Positions 54,862 to 63,308 of a DNA stretch of 64,000 nucleotides are shown piece after piece. Made by a program: the position numbers and the translations under genes. Origin of the DNA: Calothrix sp. FI2-JRJ7 (GTDB taxonomy: Bacteria > Cyanobacteriota > Cyanobacteriia > Cyanobacteriales > Nostocaceae); NCBI GenBank assembly GCA_019359675.1, contig JAHHGX010000012.1, positions 1 through 64,000 on the forward strand. The letters run 5' to 3'. Below the pieces are notes generated by a model. That model was not told the origin of the DNA. It was given only the letters and a program-made list of their open reading frames with translations, and did not search any database. Each line of letters starts with the position of its first letter. The stretch's first letter is position 1.

Positions 54862-56193
54862 TTAAAATTTTAACCAGTCTGCTATTTCATCTATTAGCCA
54901 GTGACGTTCTACTGTTGATAAAGGAGTGGTGGTAAATTTTTGACCTTTGATTAATTCAATAGTTATACCCATAGGCGCCAAGGCTGCTTTTGTCTGCTCT
55001 TTATAAAGTTTTTGAATTAATGCTGTTTTAGCACGCTTTCGCCAGTAGTATATTCCGAATAATTTCCATTTAATTTCAAAGTTTTCACGGTCAAAGTATA
55101 ATTCTGTATTACCAAAAGGTGGTAATATAATTATTGGTATTATTGTTATAATAAATGATGGAATAATAAATATGTAAAACCAAAATGCATAAGTATTACC
55201 ATTTATCATAAAATTAATAAATTGAATAATTTGCCATAGAAAAGGTATACATAAGCCAATTAAATAGAATGACCGTAATGATTTCGCTCCACGTTTTGGT
55301 AATTCTATTTCAAGTTGACTAGCTGATTTTTTAATTTTAATTTTACTACCTGTTGGTTTGTTAGTCGTAATGGGAGGGCTAAGAGTTTGTTTATTTTTGA
55401 ATGCAGCAATTGCTTCTTTTGCAGTACTAATTCTATCGGCAATATTAGGTTCGGTGAGTTTTCCAACCCAATTAATTAATCCCAAATTAACGCTCACAAA
55501 ATTGGCAAATTCTATCCGCGAGTTTCGAGAAGGCAAATTAGCAGGCGCCGTTCCTGTCAGTAGATGAATTAACGTGGCGCCTAATGCGTATAAATCTGAT
55601 GCAGGTTCTGCACGTCCGGCAAATTGCTCTATTGGTACGTAACCGTAAGTTCCCACTACAGTAAAAGTTACACCTTCTGTAACAGCTTTATCTTGTACGG
55701 CGCCGAAGTCAACTAGGTACACTCGGTCATCTTCTCCTAAAATTAAATTACTCGGTTTTATATCCCTATGTAAAACAGGTGGTGTCAGTTCGTGTAAGTA
55801 AACTAATATAGTTAATATTTCAATTGCAATTTTTTCTACTTGTGATTCGGAAAAATGCTTTCCTTGGTCGAGTAGCTCTTGTAAAGAGGCGCCGGGAATA
55901 TAACTTTGTACTAACACAAACCAAGAAAATTTAGAACCTGGTAAATTTTCAATAGTAAAATAATCTTTATATTTTGGAATACGCGGATGTTCCAGATTTT
56001 TTAAAACAGCAGCTTCCCGTTCAAATAATTTATGCTCATCCCAGTGCATTTGTGGACTGAGAGCTAAAAGTTTGAGTACAACTTGTTCTGTAGAATCTAA
56101 TAATGTTGCCAACCAAGTCTGACGACTAGTATCTTGTCCTAATTTTTTTTGTAACCTATAACGATTATCAATCACTTGTCCTGGTTCTAACAT
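54862..56193 (-). CDS. Serine/threonine kinase with C-terminal membrane region, copy 1
   Basis: 443 residues. Kinase domain at about 10-265 with VVLKLL (VAIK-type Lys), HRDIKPSNLIL (near 142-152), DFGAVQDKA and GTYGYVPIEQFAGRAEPASDL. The glycine loop is weak (LGQDTSRQTWLA). Two hydrophobic segments at about 315-370 anchor a C-terminal domain with ELYFDRENFEIKWKLFGI. Tandem with the paralogue at 56216, 22 bp away, the downstream member of the pair. Cyanobacterial Hanks-type kinase. Substrates unknown. Confidence 0.9.
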   Translation of the reverse strand: MLEPGQVIDNRYRLQKKLGQDTSRQTWLATLLDSTEQVVLKLLALSPQMHWDEHKLFEREAAVLKNLEHPRIPKYKDYFTIENLPGSKFSWFVLVQSYIPGASLQELLDQGKHFSESQVEKIAIEILTILVYLHELTPPVLHRDIKPSNLILGEDDRVYLVDFGAVQDKAVTEGVTFTVVGTYGYVPIEQFAGRAEPASDLYALGATLIHLLTGTAPANLPSRNSRIEFANFVSVNLGLINWVGKLTEPNIADRISTAKEAIAAFKNKQTLSPPITTNKPTGSKIKIKKSASQLEIELPKRGAKSLRSFYLIGLCIPFLWQIIQFINFMINGNTYAFWFYIFIIPSFIITIIPIIILPPFGNTELYFDRENFEIKWKLFGIYYWRKRAKTALIQKLYKEQTKAALAPMGITIELIKGQKFTTTPLSTVERHWLIDEIADWLKF

Positions 56194-56215
56194 TCTACCC
56201 CCTATACAACCCTTA

Positions 56216-57565
56216 TTAAATTCCTAACCAATCTCTAATTTCTGAAGCTAGGTAACGACTTTCCTCTTGACTTAAACCCTGTCTAAGCCTACCAATATAA
56301 TACTCATCTACCCCCAAAGATAAAATAACTTCATACATTTGCTTATGATTTTGATTTTTACTACTAATTTGAGAACTATATACTTTATTAATATCTAAAA
56401 CATTACCGCGCTGCTTTTTAACAGTGATGCCAAATAGTTTCCATTGAATTTCAAAGTTTTGATTATCAAAATAAATATTACTTTCAATCTCGTTAGGTAA
56501 TATCCACCAAGCTGCTAATAAAATACTCATTACTAGCCAGATAATAACCCAAAATAAGATAGAAATATTTTCAATACTGAAAGTAATATTAGATGTAACA
56601 TATTTCCAGAACAATACCCAAAGAGGTAGTCCAATTCCTCCAAGTATTAATCCAATAGCTTTTTCATCTATACTAGGGATATAAATTGCTAATTTATCTG
56701 ATGATTTCCTTACCGATATAGGACTATAAGGAACATCTTTGTACGCACTAGTTATTGCCGACTGGTTTATTTGGAGTGCTTCTAATGCTGCTGAGGCTGT
56801 TTGAAAACGGTTCTCTAAGTTAGGTTCGGTAAGAAGCTGTAACCACCTTACAAATCCTGGGTTGAGTTTGGTAAGATGAGCAAATTGCATTTTTGAGTCA
56901 AACTGTGGTAAATCGGCTGGTGAAATGCCTGTTGCTAAATGTATCAAAGTTGCTCCCAGTGCGTAGAGGTCGGATGCAGGTGTCGCGCGTCCACCAAACT
57001 GTTCTAACGGAGCATATCCATAAGTACCAACGACGGTAAAAGTGGCGCCTTCTGTGGCAGCACGGTCTTGAACGGCGCCAAAGTCAACTAAGTATATTTG
57101 ATTTTGAATTTTTGATTCATCGAACAATAAATTGCTAGGTTTGATATCGCGATGCAATACAGGGGGACTTAGTGTGTGAAGATAAATCAGGATTTTTAGG
57201 ACAGCAACGGCTATTTTCCTAACTTCAGTCTCGCTAAAAGTCTTACCCGAAGCAAGTAATTCCTTAAGAGACTTAGCTGCTATGTATTCCTGAACTAAAG
57301 CAAAAGAGACAATATCGCGCTCAAGCACAAAGTCATCGTAATATTGAGGAATACGAGGATGGTCTAATTGTCGTAGTACCTTTGCTTCGCGTTCAAACAG
57401 TCGCACATTCTCCCACTGCAACTGGTCACTAGTTATCAGCAGTTTAACAACAACTTGCTCATGATTCACCAAATCTTGTGCTAACCAAGCTTGACGACTC
57501 GCACTTTCACCTAGCACATGAAGAAGTTGATACCGCTCTACCAATATTTCTTGCGCTTTTAGCAT
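56216..57565 (-). CDS. Serine/threonine kinase with C-terminal membrane region, copy 2
   Basis: 449 residues, paralogous to the gene at 54862. Kinase motifs VVVKLL, HRDIKPSNLLF (near 139-149), DFGAVQDRA and GTYGYAPLEQFGGRATPASDL. Two membrane segments at about 304-365 precede a C-terminal domain with NIYFDNQNFEIQWKLFGI, shared with copy 1. Cotranscribed with copy 1 and upstream of it. The C-terminal cytosolic tail may be a regulatory or dimerisation unit peculiar to this family. Substrates unknown. Confidence 0.9.
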   Translation of the reverse strand: MLKAQEILVERYQLLHVLGESASRQAWLAQDLVNHEQVVVKLLITSDQLQWENVRLFEREAKVLRQLDHPRIPQYYDDFVLERDIVSFALVQEYIAAKSLKELLASGKTFSETEVRKIAVAVLKILIYLHTLSPPVLHRDIKPSNLLFDESKIQNQIYLVDFGAVQDRAATEGATFTVVGTYGYAPLEQFGGRATPASDLYALGATLIHLATGISPADLPQFDSKMQFAHLTKLNPGFVRWLQLLTEPNLENRFQTASAALEALQINQSAITSAYKDVPYSPISVRKSSDKLAIYIPSIDEKAIGLILGGIGLPLWVLFWKYVTSNITFSIENISILFWVIIWLVMSILLAAWWILPNEIESNIYFDNQNFEIQWKLFGITVKKQRGNVLDINKVYSSQISSKNQNHKQMYEVILSLGVDEYYIGRLRQGLSQEESRYLASEIRDWLGI

Positions 57566-57663
57566 TGCACTCCGTTAGCTAAGGTCTACATACCCTATAA
57601 TATTTTTTATTTCTTTAACTTCACTTTAGTTTATCCAAAATCCGGAAATTTACTTTTAAAATT

Positions 57664-58578
57664 ATGGTAAGAAAACAATTTCCAGGCTTAAAAACACAAG
57701 TTTACGAACATCCATCCGACCGTAAAGCACTTGTGTCATTAGAACGCACCCCTGTATTACCCACATTATTGAAAAAAGTAAACGAATTTGGTATTGACAA
57801 ATTACTGCATATGCAAGTCATGGGTGGTGACTTCAATGTCACACCTCGTAATTTCCCTGACCTTTATAATGCTTTTATAGAAACCTGTAATGTTTTGGAC
57901 GTTACACCAATACCAGAACTTTACGTCTTTCGTGGAACTGGACATATTCAAGCTTATGCCATAGGGGTAGAAAAGCCAGTAGTTGGCATTAACTTAGAAG
58001 GGATGGAATGGCTTAACCATGATGAGTTAATGTTTCTATTTGGACACGAATTAGCTCTGATTAAAGGAAAATATTTGGCATATCAGCAAATGGCTAAAGT
58101 TATGCCCGTAATTAAAAATATAATAGGCGCCACAACGCTTGGTATGGGTGGCATAGCAGCAAACGGTTTAGAAATTGCATTATATAATTGGATGATAATG
58201 TCAGAATTTACCGCCGACCGCGCGGGTTTATTGGCTTGTCAAGATAAAGACGTTGCTATTAAAACTTTAATGAAAATGGGTGGTTTACCATCTGACTATT
58301 TAAATGAAGATACAATCAATGATTTTGTGACACAAGCTCGTGCTTTTGAATTAGACAAACTAGATAATCTAAGCAAATTTGCCAAAACTTTTAGCTTTAT
58401 GGAATATACTTTTCCTTGGGCTGTAATGAGAGCATCTGAACTATTAAAATGGGTTGACTCAGGCGCCTATGAAAGTTTGCTTCAAGGAAAAGAGCCTGTT
58501 GCTACACCGCAAGTAGAAGTTTTGGTAAATGAAAATGATGAATGGGATTTTATGACAGACTGGGATGAAAGTAATTAA
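57664..58578 (+). CDS. M48-like peptidase fold protein with degenerate zinc site
   Basis: 304 residues. The fold resembles cyanobacterial M48 family proteins: LFGHELALIKGKYLAYQQM (from 126), ATLGMGGIAANGLEIALYNW and MSEFTADRAGLLAC. In active relatives the motif is HELGHIKSGH; here it reads H128-E129-L-A-L132, so the second zinc His and the following His are lost although the downstream Glu (SEFTADRAG) remains. It should not bind zinc as a peptidase. A regulatory or binding role is possible. The sequence is intact otherwise. Confidence 0.72.
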   Translation: MVRKQFPGLKTQVYEHPSDRKALVSLERTPVLPTLLKKVNEFGIDKLLHMQVMGGDFNVTPRNFPDLYNAFIETCNVLDVTPIPELYVFRGTGHIQAYAIGVEKPVVGINLEGMEWLNHDELMFLFGHELALIKGKYLAYQQMAKVMPVIKNIIGATTLGMGGIAANGLEIALYNWMIMSEFTADRAGLLACQDKDVAIKTLMKMGGLPSDYLNEDTINDFVTQARAFELDKLDNLSKFAKTFSFMEYTFPWAVMRASELLKWVDSGAYESLLQGKEPVATPQVEVLVNENDEWDFMTDWDESN

Positions 58579-58746
58579 TTTTATAGCAGTCTTAAATTAT
58601 TCGTAAAATTGCGTTCTCGTAGAGACTGTATTAACCCGATCTCTACACGGATATAATTTTTTACAAATTCTACACGGATTTGTATTTATATCTCACAAAT
58701 ACTAATGTAAAACTGATAGAATATAGAAAAATAAAGAAATATCATT

Positions 58747-58911
58747 ATGACATTGAAACATTTAGCAATTGTGAAAGACGGTAAAATAGAATTACTTGAG
58801 CCTGTATCTATTCCTGAAGGAACAAAAGTTTTTGTTATACCTATGTCTTTGGAAAGCGATATTGAAGAAAGAGAAAGTTGGGGAAATTGGCCACTTCAAA
58901 ATTTAAATTAA
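58747..58911 (+). pseudogene. MazE-like antitoxin with one in-frame stop
   Basis: ATG 58747, TAA at 58909-58911 (54 residues). The N-terminus MTLKHLAIVKDGKIELLEP resembles small cyanobacterial antitoxins. After the stop the same frame continues GKDETEYSLELIKEHNPDYE up to a TAA at 58981-58983, which fits the expected antitoxin tail. The frame then overlaps the toxin start at 58973. A nonsense mutation has probably cut off the toxin-binding tail. Confidence 0.55.
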
Positions 58912-58972
58912 TGCCATGGGAAAGATGAAACTGAATATAGTTTAGAGTTGATTAAAGAGCATAATCCTGATT

Positions 58973-59317
58973 ATGAAAGAAGGTAATATTATTTTAGCAT
59001 CTATTCCACAAGCGAACGGAGAAATCAGAAATCGTCCTGTACTTATTTTAAGACAAATGCCAAAATTTTAGGACTTTTTAGTATGTAGTATTAGCACACA
59101 ATTAAAACAGTATACCTCTAATTTTGATGAAATAATTTCACCTGGTGATGATGATTTCCAAGCCAGTGGGTTAGTTCGCGAGTCTGTTATTAGATTAACT
59201 TTTTTAACAGTTCTCTACCGGAACATGATAAGTAGGTCAATTGGCCCAATTGCATCAGAAAGGCACCAACGATTATTATATAATCTGAGTCAATATTTAG
59301 TTGAAGAGACAAAATAA
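58973..59317 (+). pseudogene. MazF/PemK-like toxin with one in-frame stop
   Basis: ATG 58973 gives MKEGNIILASIPQANGEIRN, RPVLILRQMPKF, then TAG at 59069. The frame continues DFLVCSISTQLKQY, DFQASGLVRESVIRLTFLTV, then RSIGPIASERHQRLLYNLSQ, ending at 59317. These are the strands of a MazF/PemK mRNA interferase (RPVLIL, STQL, SGL--S-IR). Only one base change (TAG for a Tyr codon, for example) would restore it. The start overlaps the antitoxin reading frame. Confidence 0.7.
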
Positions 59318-59327
59318 TATATGTAGG

Positions 59328-59344
59328 ATGGGCACTGCCCACCT
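59328..59344. repeat. GGGCA-TGCCC type palindrome
   Basis: GATGGGCACTGCCCACC, like the palindrome at 54811-54827. It lies between the toxin remnant and the end of the WD40 gene. Confidence 0.65.
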
Positions 59345-59360
59345 TACAAGTTATAAAAGT

Positions 59361-62300
59361 TTATTTACCTGAACAAACCTTTAATCTTTCCCTTATTTGA
59401 GGTTGAGTACTCAGATAATCTTTTAACCATTCGCACCCGCGCGTTAAAAGTCTATCTAACTCATCAAGGCGCCAAATTAACACGTCAGGAAATTGAGCGG
59501 AAATTTGGGCAAGAATATATTTACCATCAGGGCTAAAATTGACTAACGATACAAATTGAGAGAAATATTTATACTCTGCCAGTAGTCTACCTGATATATC
59601 CCAGATACGAATTTTATCGTTTGACACTGTGACAATGCGCTCACCGTCTGGGCTAAATTTGCCATAAGAAACTGTATCTGGATGCGGTATTTCAATTATT
59701 TGTTCACCTGAAGTATTCCAAATAATAATTTTATTATCTGGGGAAGCCGTAATAAATCGTGTTCCATCTAGGCTAAAACTAGCGTTATAAATCTTTTTAT
59801 TTGCTTTGAATTCTGATAATTTTTGACCAGAGGTGTTCCAAATGCTTGCTGTTTCTCCTTCTGTTGTAACTATACGCTCACCATCTGCACTAAAGCTGGC
59901 GCCGAAATAACTATTTTTACTTGCTTTAAATTCTATGATTTTTTTACCTGAAATATCCCACAAACTAGAATAGTTATTGCCGTTAGAATTATACATAGCC
60001 ATAATATATTTACTATTAGGACTCCAAGTAATACCTCTGCCTTGGAATGTAGCGATTAATTTACCCGACTCCGACCAAATTTTAGTTTGCATATTAACAT
60101 CGCTGCTTGTTGTGGTTAGAATATACTTGCCATCTGGACTAAAAGCAGCATGTAATAATCCATCGTCATTTCCAGAAAGCAATAATAACTGTTTTCCGGA
60201 AGTATCCCAAACGCGCGCGGTTTTATCATTTGATGCTGTGATGATACGTTTTCCATTTGGGCTAAAACTAGCGCTAGCAACAACATCGGAATGTCCTATA
60301 AATTTTGCTAACTGCTTACCATATCTATCCCAAATTAAAACAGACCTCGTAGTTGGAGTAGCGATATATTTACTATCTGGACTCCAACTTACCCCCGTCA
60401 TTATATCTTGTGACTTGAGGATTGCTGTTGCTGGCATTCTATCGGATAAATCCCAAAGACGAACGGTTCTATCTTCTCCAAAAGTAACGATATATTTTCC
60501 ATCTGGACTCCAACGAGGACTTCTCTGACTTCCGGATATTGTGGTAATTAAATCACCAGATAAGTGCCATGCTTTGAAAGCTTTATCTCTAATATCCCAC
60601 ACTTTTATAGCGTTATCGATTGTAAAAATTCGTTTACCATCAGGACTAAATTCTGCATCACTATTTAATTCTTTCTGATTTTCTATTTCTCTGATTAGCC
60701 TACCTGATAGATCCCAAACGAGAGTTTTCTTATTATTTGATACAAAAATACGTTTACTATCGGGACTAAAACCAGCATCTGCAAACGCCCATTCGCTATT
60801 TACTTGAAATTTTCTGATTTGCTTACCTGAAATATCCCAGAGGTATGCATTATCTGAGAGAGTTAAAATATATTTGCCGTCAGGACTCCAATGAGCGCTT
60901 CTCACACCTGTTTTGTGTCCAGGTAGTGTTACTAATAGTTTACCTGATGCATCCCAAACGCGCGCTGTTTTATCATTGGAAGCGGTGAGAATATATTTAC
61001 TATCCGGACTAAAAGTAGCACTATTAACTCTACTTTGATGTTGAAGTTGTAGTAATAAATTACCAGATAAATCCCAGACATGTACGGTTTTGTGATTAAT
61101 GGTACTGCCTATATAATTTTTACCATCAGTCGTGCTTTCTACAGATTCTTCATCAGTTGTAATTACACGTTTCCCATCCGGACTAAAACTGGCGCCTGTT
61201 ATGCTTCCTTGATGTTTAAATATGGCTAATTGTTTACCCCCACGATTCCAGAGACGAACTGTTCTGTCATTCCATGAAGTAGTGATAATATGCTTATCAT
61301 CCGGGCTAAACTTAGCATCATAAGCACCTCCTTGATGACCCTTTAGTTCAGTTATTAGCTTACCCGATAAATCCCAAATGCGAGCAGTATTATCCATAGA
61401 AGCGGTAATAATATACTTCCCATCATGGCTCCAGTTTAGACTTGTAAGATACTCTTGATGAGGCATAAATTGCTTGACTTCGCGAATATTATCAGTAATT
61501 GTTTGCAATGCTAAAAGTGGACTAGTTGCAGGGTATTTTTCTAGAGGTCTATCTTGTACAAGTCCTTTTAACCTTTGACCTGCATCTATAGCTGTGACTA
61601 AAGATTCAATTTGCTTTGTCTCAAACTGTCGTATAGCTGCCACTCCTGCTTGTTCTATTTTTGTGCCTTCTTGAGTTTCTTGTAGTTGTTTACTTGCTCC
61701 GGTAAAAGCAATAGTTGCTCCAATTATAGAGCAAATAAAAACTCCGGCGCCAATCCGGATTTGTCGTTTAGCTTGATGTTGTGCTGTTGTTAAAGTATTA
61801 TTAGCTTGTGCCAAAATGCGACTTTCTTCTTCTTGAAGTGCTAGTGCCGTACTTATTGCTTGCTTTTCTAATTCATGACTAGCAGCTAAAAATTGATAAT
61901 CTTGTTCAGTTAAGCTTTTATTAGCTGCCCAATTCTTTGCTTCTTCTAGTGCTAACCCTTGAAGTAGTCTAGAATTATCTTGACAGTTTGAAGCAAACCA
62001 AGCTGATAATGCTTCTGAATAAGGTCTTAAATTACCTAAAGCTTTTTCTACCCAATGTAAATCAAAGACTGTTGCATAAATACGGTTATAAACTCTTAAA
62101 TATCCTTCTTGCTCTACAACTAGTCCTGATAGACGTAACTCTATTTGCTCTGGACTATCTACAGCAGCAATTTGTCCTAATTTTAAAATATTTTGATATA
62201 AACCAAGCAAGGCGCCTGTATTTTGCTTGCTCATTAATATTCTATCTTTAATTGTCTTTAAATGGGGTGGTTCGTCTTGTGATTCCCAGTTTTCGACAAT

Positions 62301-63119
62301 TTTCTGCTTAACAATATTTTCTATATAAGTATAATTACTATTTTGGGAAGTAACTAACAAGTCACATAATTTCTGTGTCAGAAAGGGTTGTCCCCCAGTC
62401 CACGCTAAAACTTCGTGTAAAATATCTTGTGTATCTTCAACTTTTTCTGTTAAACCTTCCGCTAATGGTGAAATTTCATGTATTTTAAAGCCATCAAGTT
62501 GAATTGCCCGACCAATATTAAAAGGTGTTCTAACTTTATCTTCTATTAAATCGCTAGGTGTTGCGACTCCAATAATAACAAAAGTCAGGCGATTATATTC
62601 AGAATTTAAATTACGCTTCTCATAACAACTTCTAATCCAGGCAAAAAAGTCGTCTCTCTGAAAACTCAAGCTTAAAATACTATCAATCTCATCAATAAAA
62701 ATAACGATTTTACTTTTAAGAGCTTCTAACAATACTTCTTCGATAAATATATCCAAACGTTGCAGAGGAGATAGTTCACGGTATTCTTTCCACCAGGTTC
62801 TAATAAATTCGCTAGGGTTAGCTATTTTAAAATTAGCAACCAATGTATAGACAATACCTGCATACCACTGCTCTGGATTAATATCTTTACCACTACGTCC
62901 AGAAACATCTATTGTAGTACAAGCGATTCCTTCAGCTTGCAATCGTTTGATAGTACGAACTTGCAAGCTAGTTTTACCCATTTGTCGGGAATTAAAAATA
63001 TAACAAAAGTTCCCAACTACCAATTCATTATAAAGGTCAGAGTCTGCCTGTCTCACTACATAACTGGGAGCATCTTCTGTTAAACTCCCACCAACTTTAT
63101 ATGAAAAATTATTGCTCAT
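59361..63119 (-). CDS. AAA-like NTPase with WD40 repeats
   Basis: 1252 residues from ATG 63119; the frame runs 49 residues further but MSNNFSYKVGG is the usual family start. An AAA-like NTPase (PF14516-type, AAA_35) is at about 1-330 with NSRQMGKTSL (about 43-52) as P-loop and VIFIDEIDSIL (about 139-149) as Walker B. Its P-loop lacks the first Gly of the consensus. One membrane helix (GAGVFICSIIGATIAFTG) precedes about 16 WD40 repeats (pattern FSPDGKYILTAS...ARVWD), enough for two propellers. Likely a signal-transduction scaffold with a cytosolic NTPase; the exact target is unknown. Confidence 0.88.
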   Translation of the reverse strand: MSNNFSYKVGGSLTEDAPSYVVRQADSDLYNELVVGNFCYIFNSRQMGKTSLQVRTIKRLQAEGIACTTIDVSGRSGKDINPEQWYAGIVYTLVANFKIANPSEFIRTWWKEYRELSPLQRLDIFIEEVLLEALKSKIVIFIDEIDSILSLSFQRDDFFAWIRSCYEKRNLNSEYNRLTFVIIGVATPSDLIEDKVRTPFNIGRAIQLDGFKIHEISPLAEGLTEKVEDTQDILHEVLAWTGGQPFLTQKLCDLLVTSQNSNYTYIENIVKQKIVENWESQDEPPHLKTIKDRILMSKQNTGALLGLYQNILKLGQIAAVDSPEQIELRLSGLVVEQEGYLRVYNRIYATVFDLHWVEKALGNLRPYSEALSAWFASNCQDNSRLLQGLALEEAKNWAANKSLTEQDYQFLAASHELEKQAISTALALQEEESRILAQANNTLTTAQHQAKRQIRIGAGVFICSIIGATIAFTGASKQLQETQEGTKIEQAGVAAIRQFETKQIESLVTAIDAGQRLKGLVQDRPLEKYPATSPLLALQTITDNIREVKQFMPHQEYLTSLNWSHDGKYIITASMDNTARIWDLSGKLITELKGHQGGAYDAKFSPDDKHIITTSWNDRTVRLWNRGGKQLAIFKHQGSITGASFSPDGKRVITTDEESVESTTDGKNYIGSTINHKTVHVWDLSGNLLLQLQHQSRVNSATFSPDSKYILTASNDKTARVWDASGKLLVTLPGHKTGVRSAHWSPDGKYILTLSDNAYLWDISGKQIRKFQVNSEWAFADAGFSPDSKRIFVSNNKKTLVWDLSGRLIREIENQKELNSDAEFSPDGKRIFTIDNAIKVWDIRDKAFKAWHLSGDLITTISGSQRSPRWSPDGKYIVTFGEDRTVRLWDLSDRMPATAILKSQDIMTGVSWSPDSKYIATPTTRSVLIWDRYGKQLAKFIGHSDVVASASFSPNGKRIITASNDKTARVWDTSGKQLLLLSGNDDGLLHAAFSPDGKYILTTTSSDVNMQTKIWSESGKLIATFQGRGITWSPNSKYIMAMYNSNGNNYSSLWDISGKKIIEFKASKNSYFGASFSADGERIVTTEGETASIWNTSGQKLSEFKANKKIYNASFSLDGTRFITASPDNKIIIWNTSGEQIIEIPHPDTVSYGKFSPDGERIVTVSNDKIRIWDISGRLLAEYKYFSQFVSLVNFSPDGKYILAQISAQFPDVLIWRLDELDRLLTRGCEWLKDYLSTQPQIRERLKVCSGK

Positions 63120-63308
63120 TTCTACATAGTTTAGTAAATATGCTACTACGTTCATGCTCGCATGGGAATACTTGTAGCTCCGATAATTTAGATGATTATA
63201 CAAAACATGTGTACTATAAAGGCAGGCGCCACGAGTACTACTGGTTAGCGAAACCAGTAGTACCATTTTTTAATCACCCAAGCTTTTTAAGGGAAGGGTC
63301 GTTCATAT

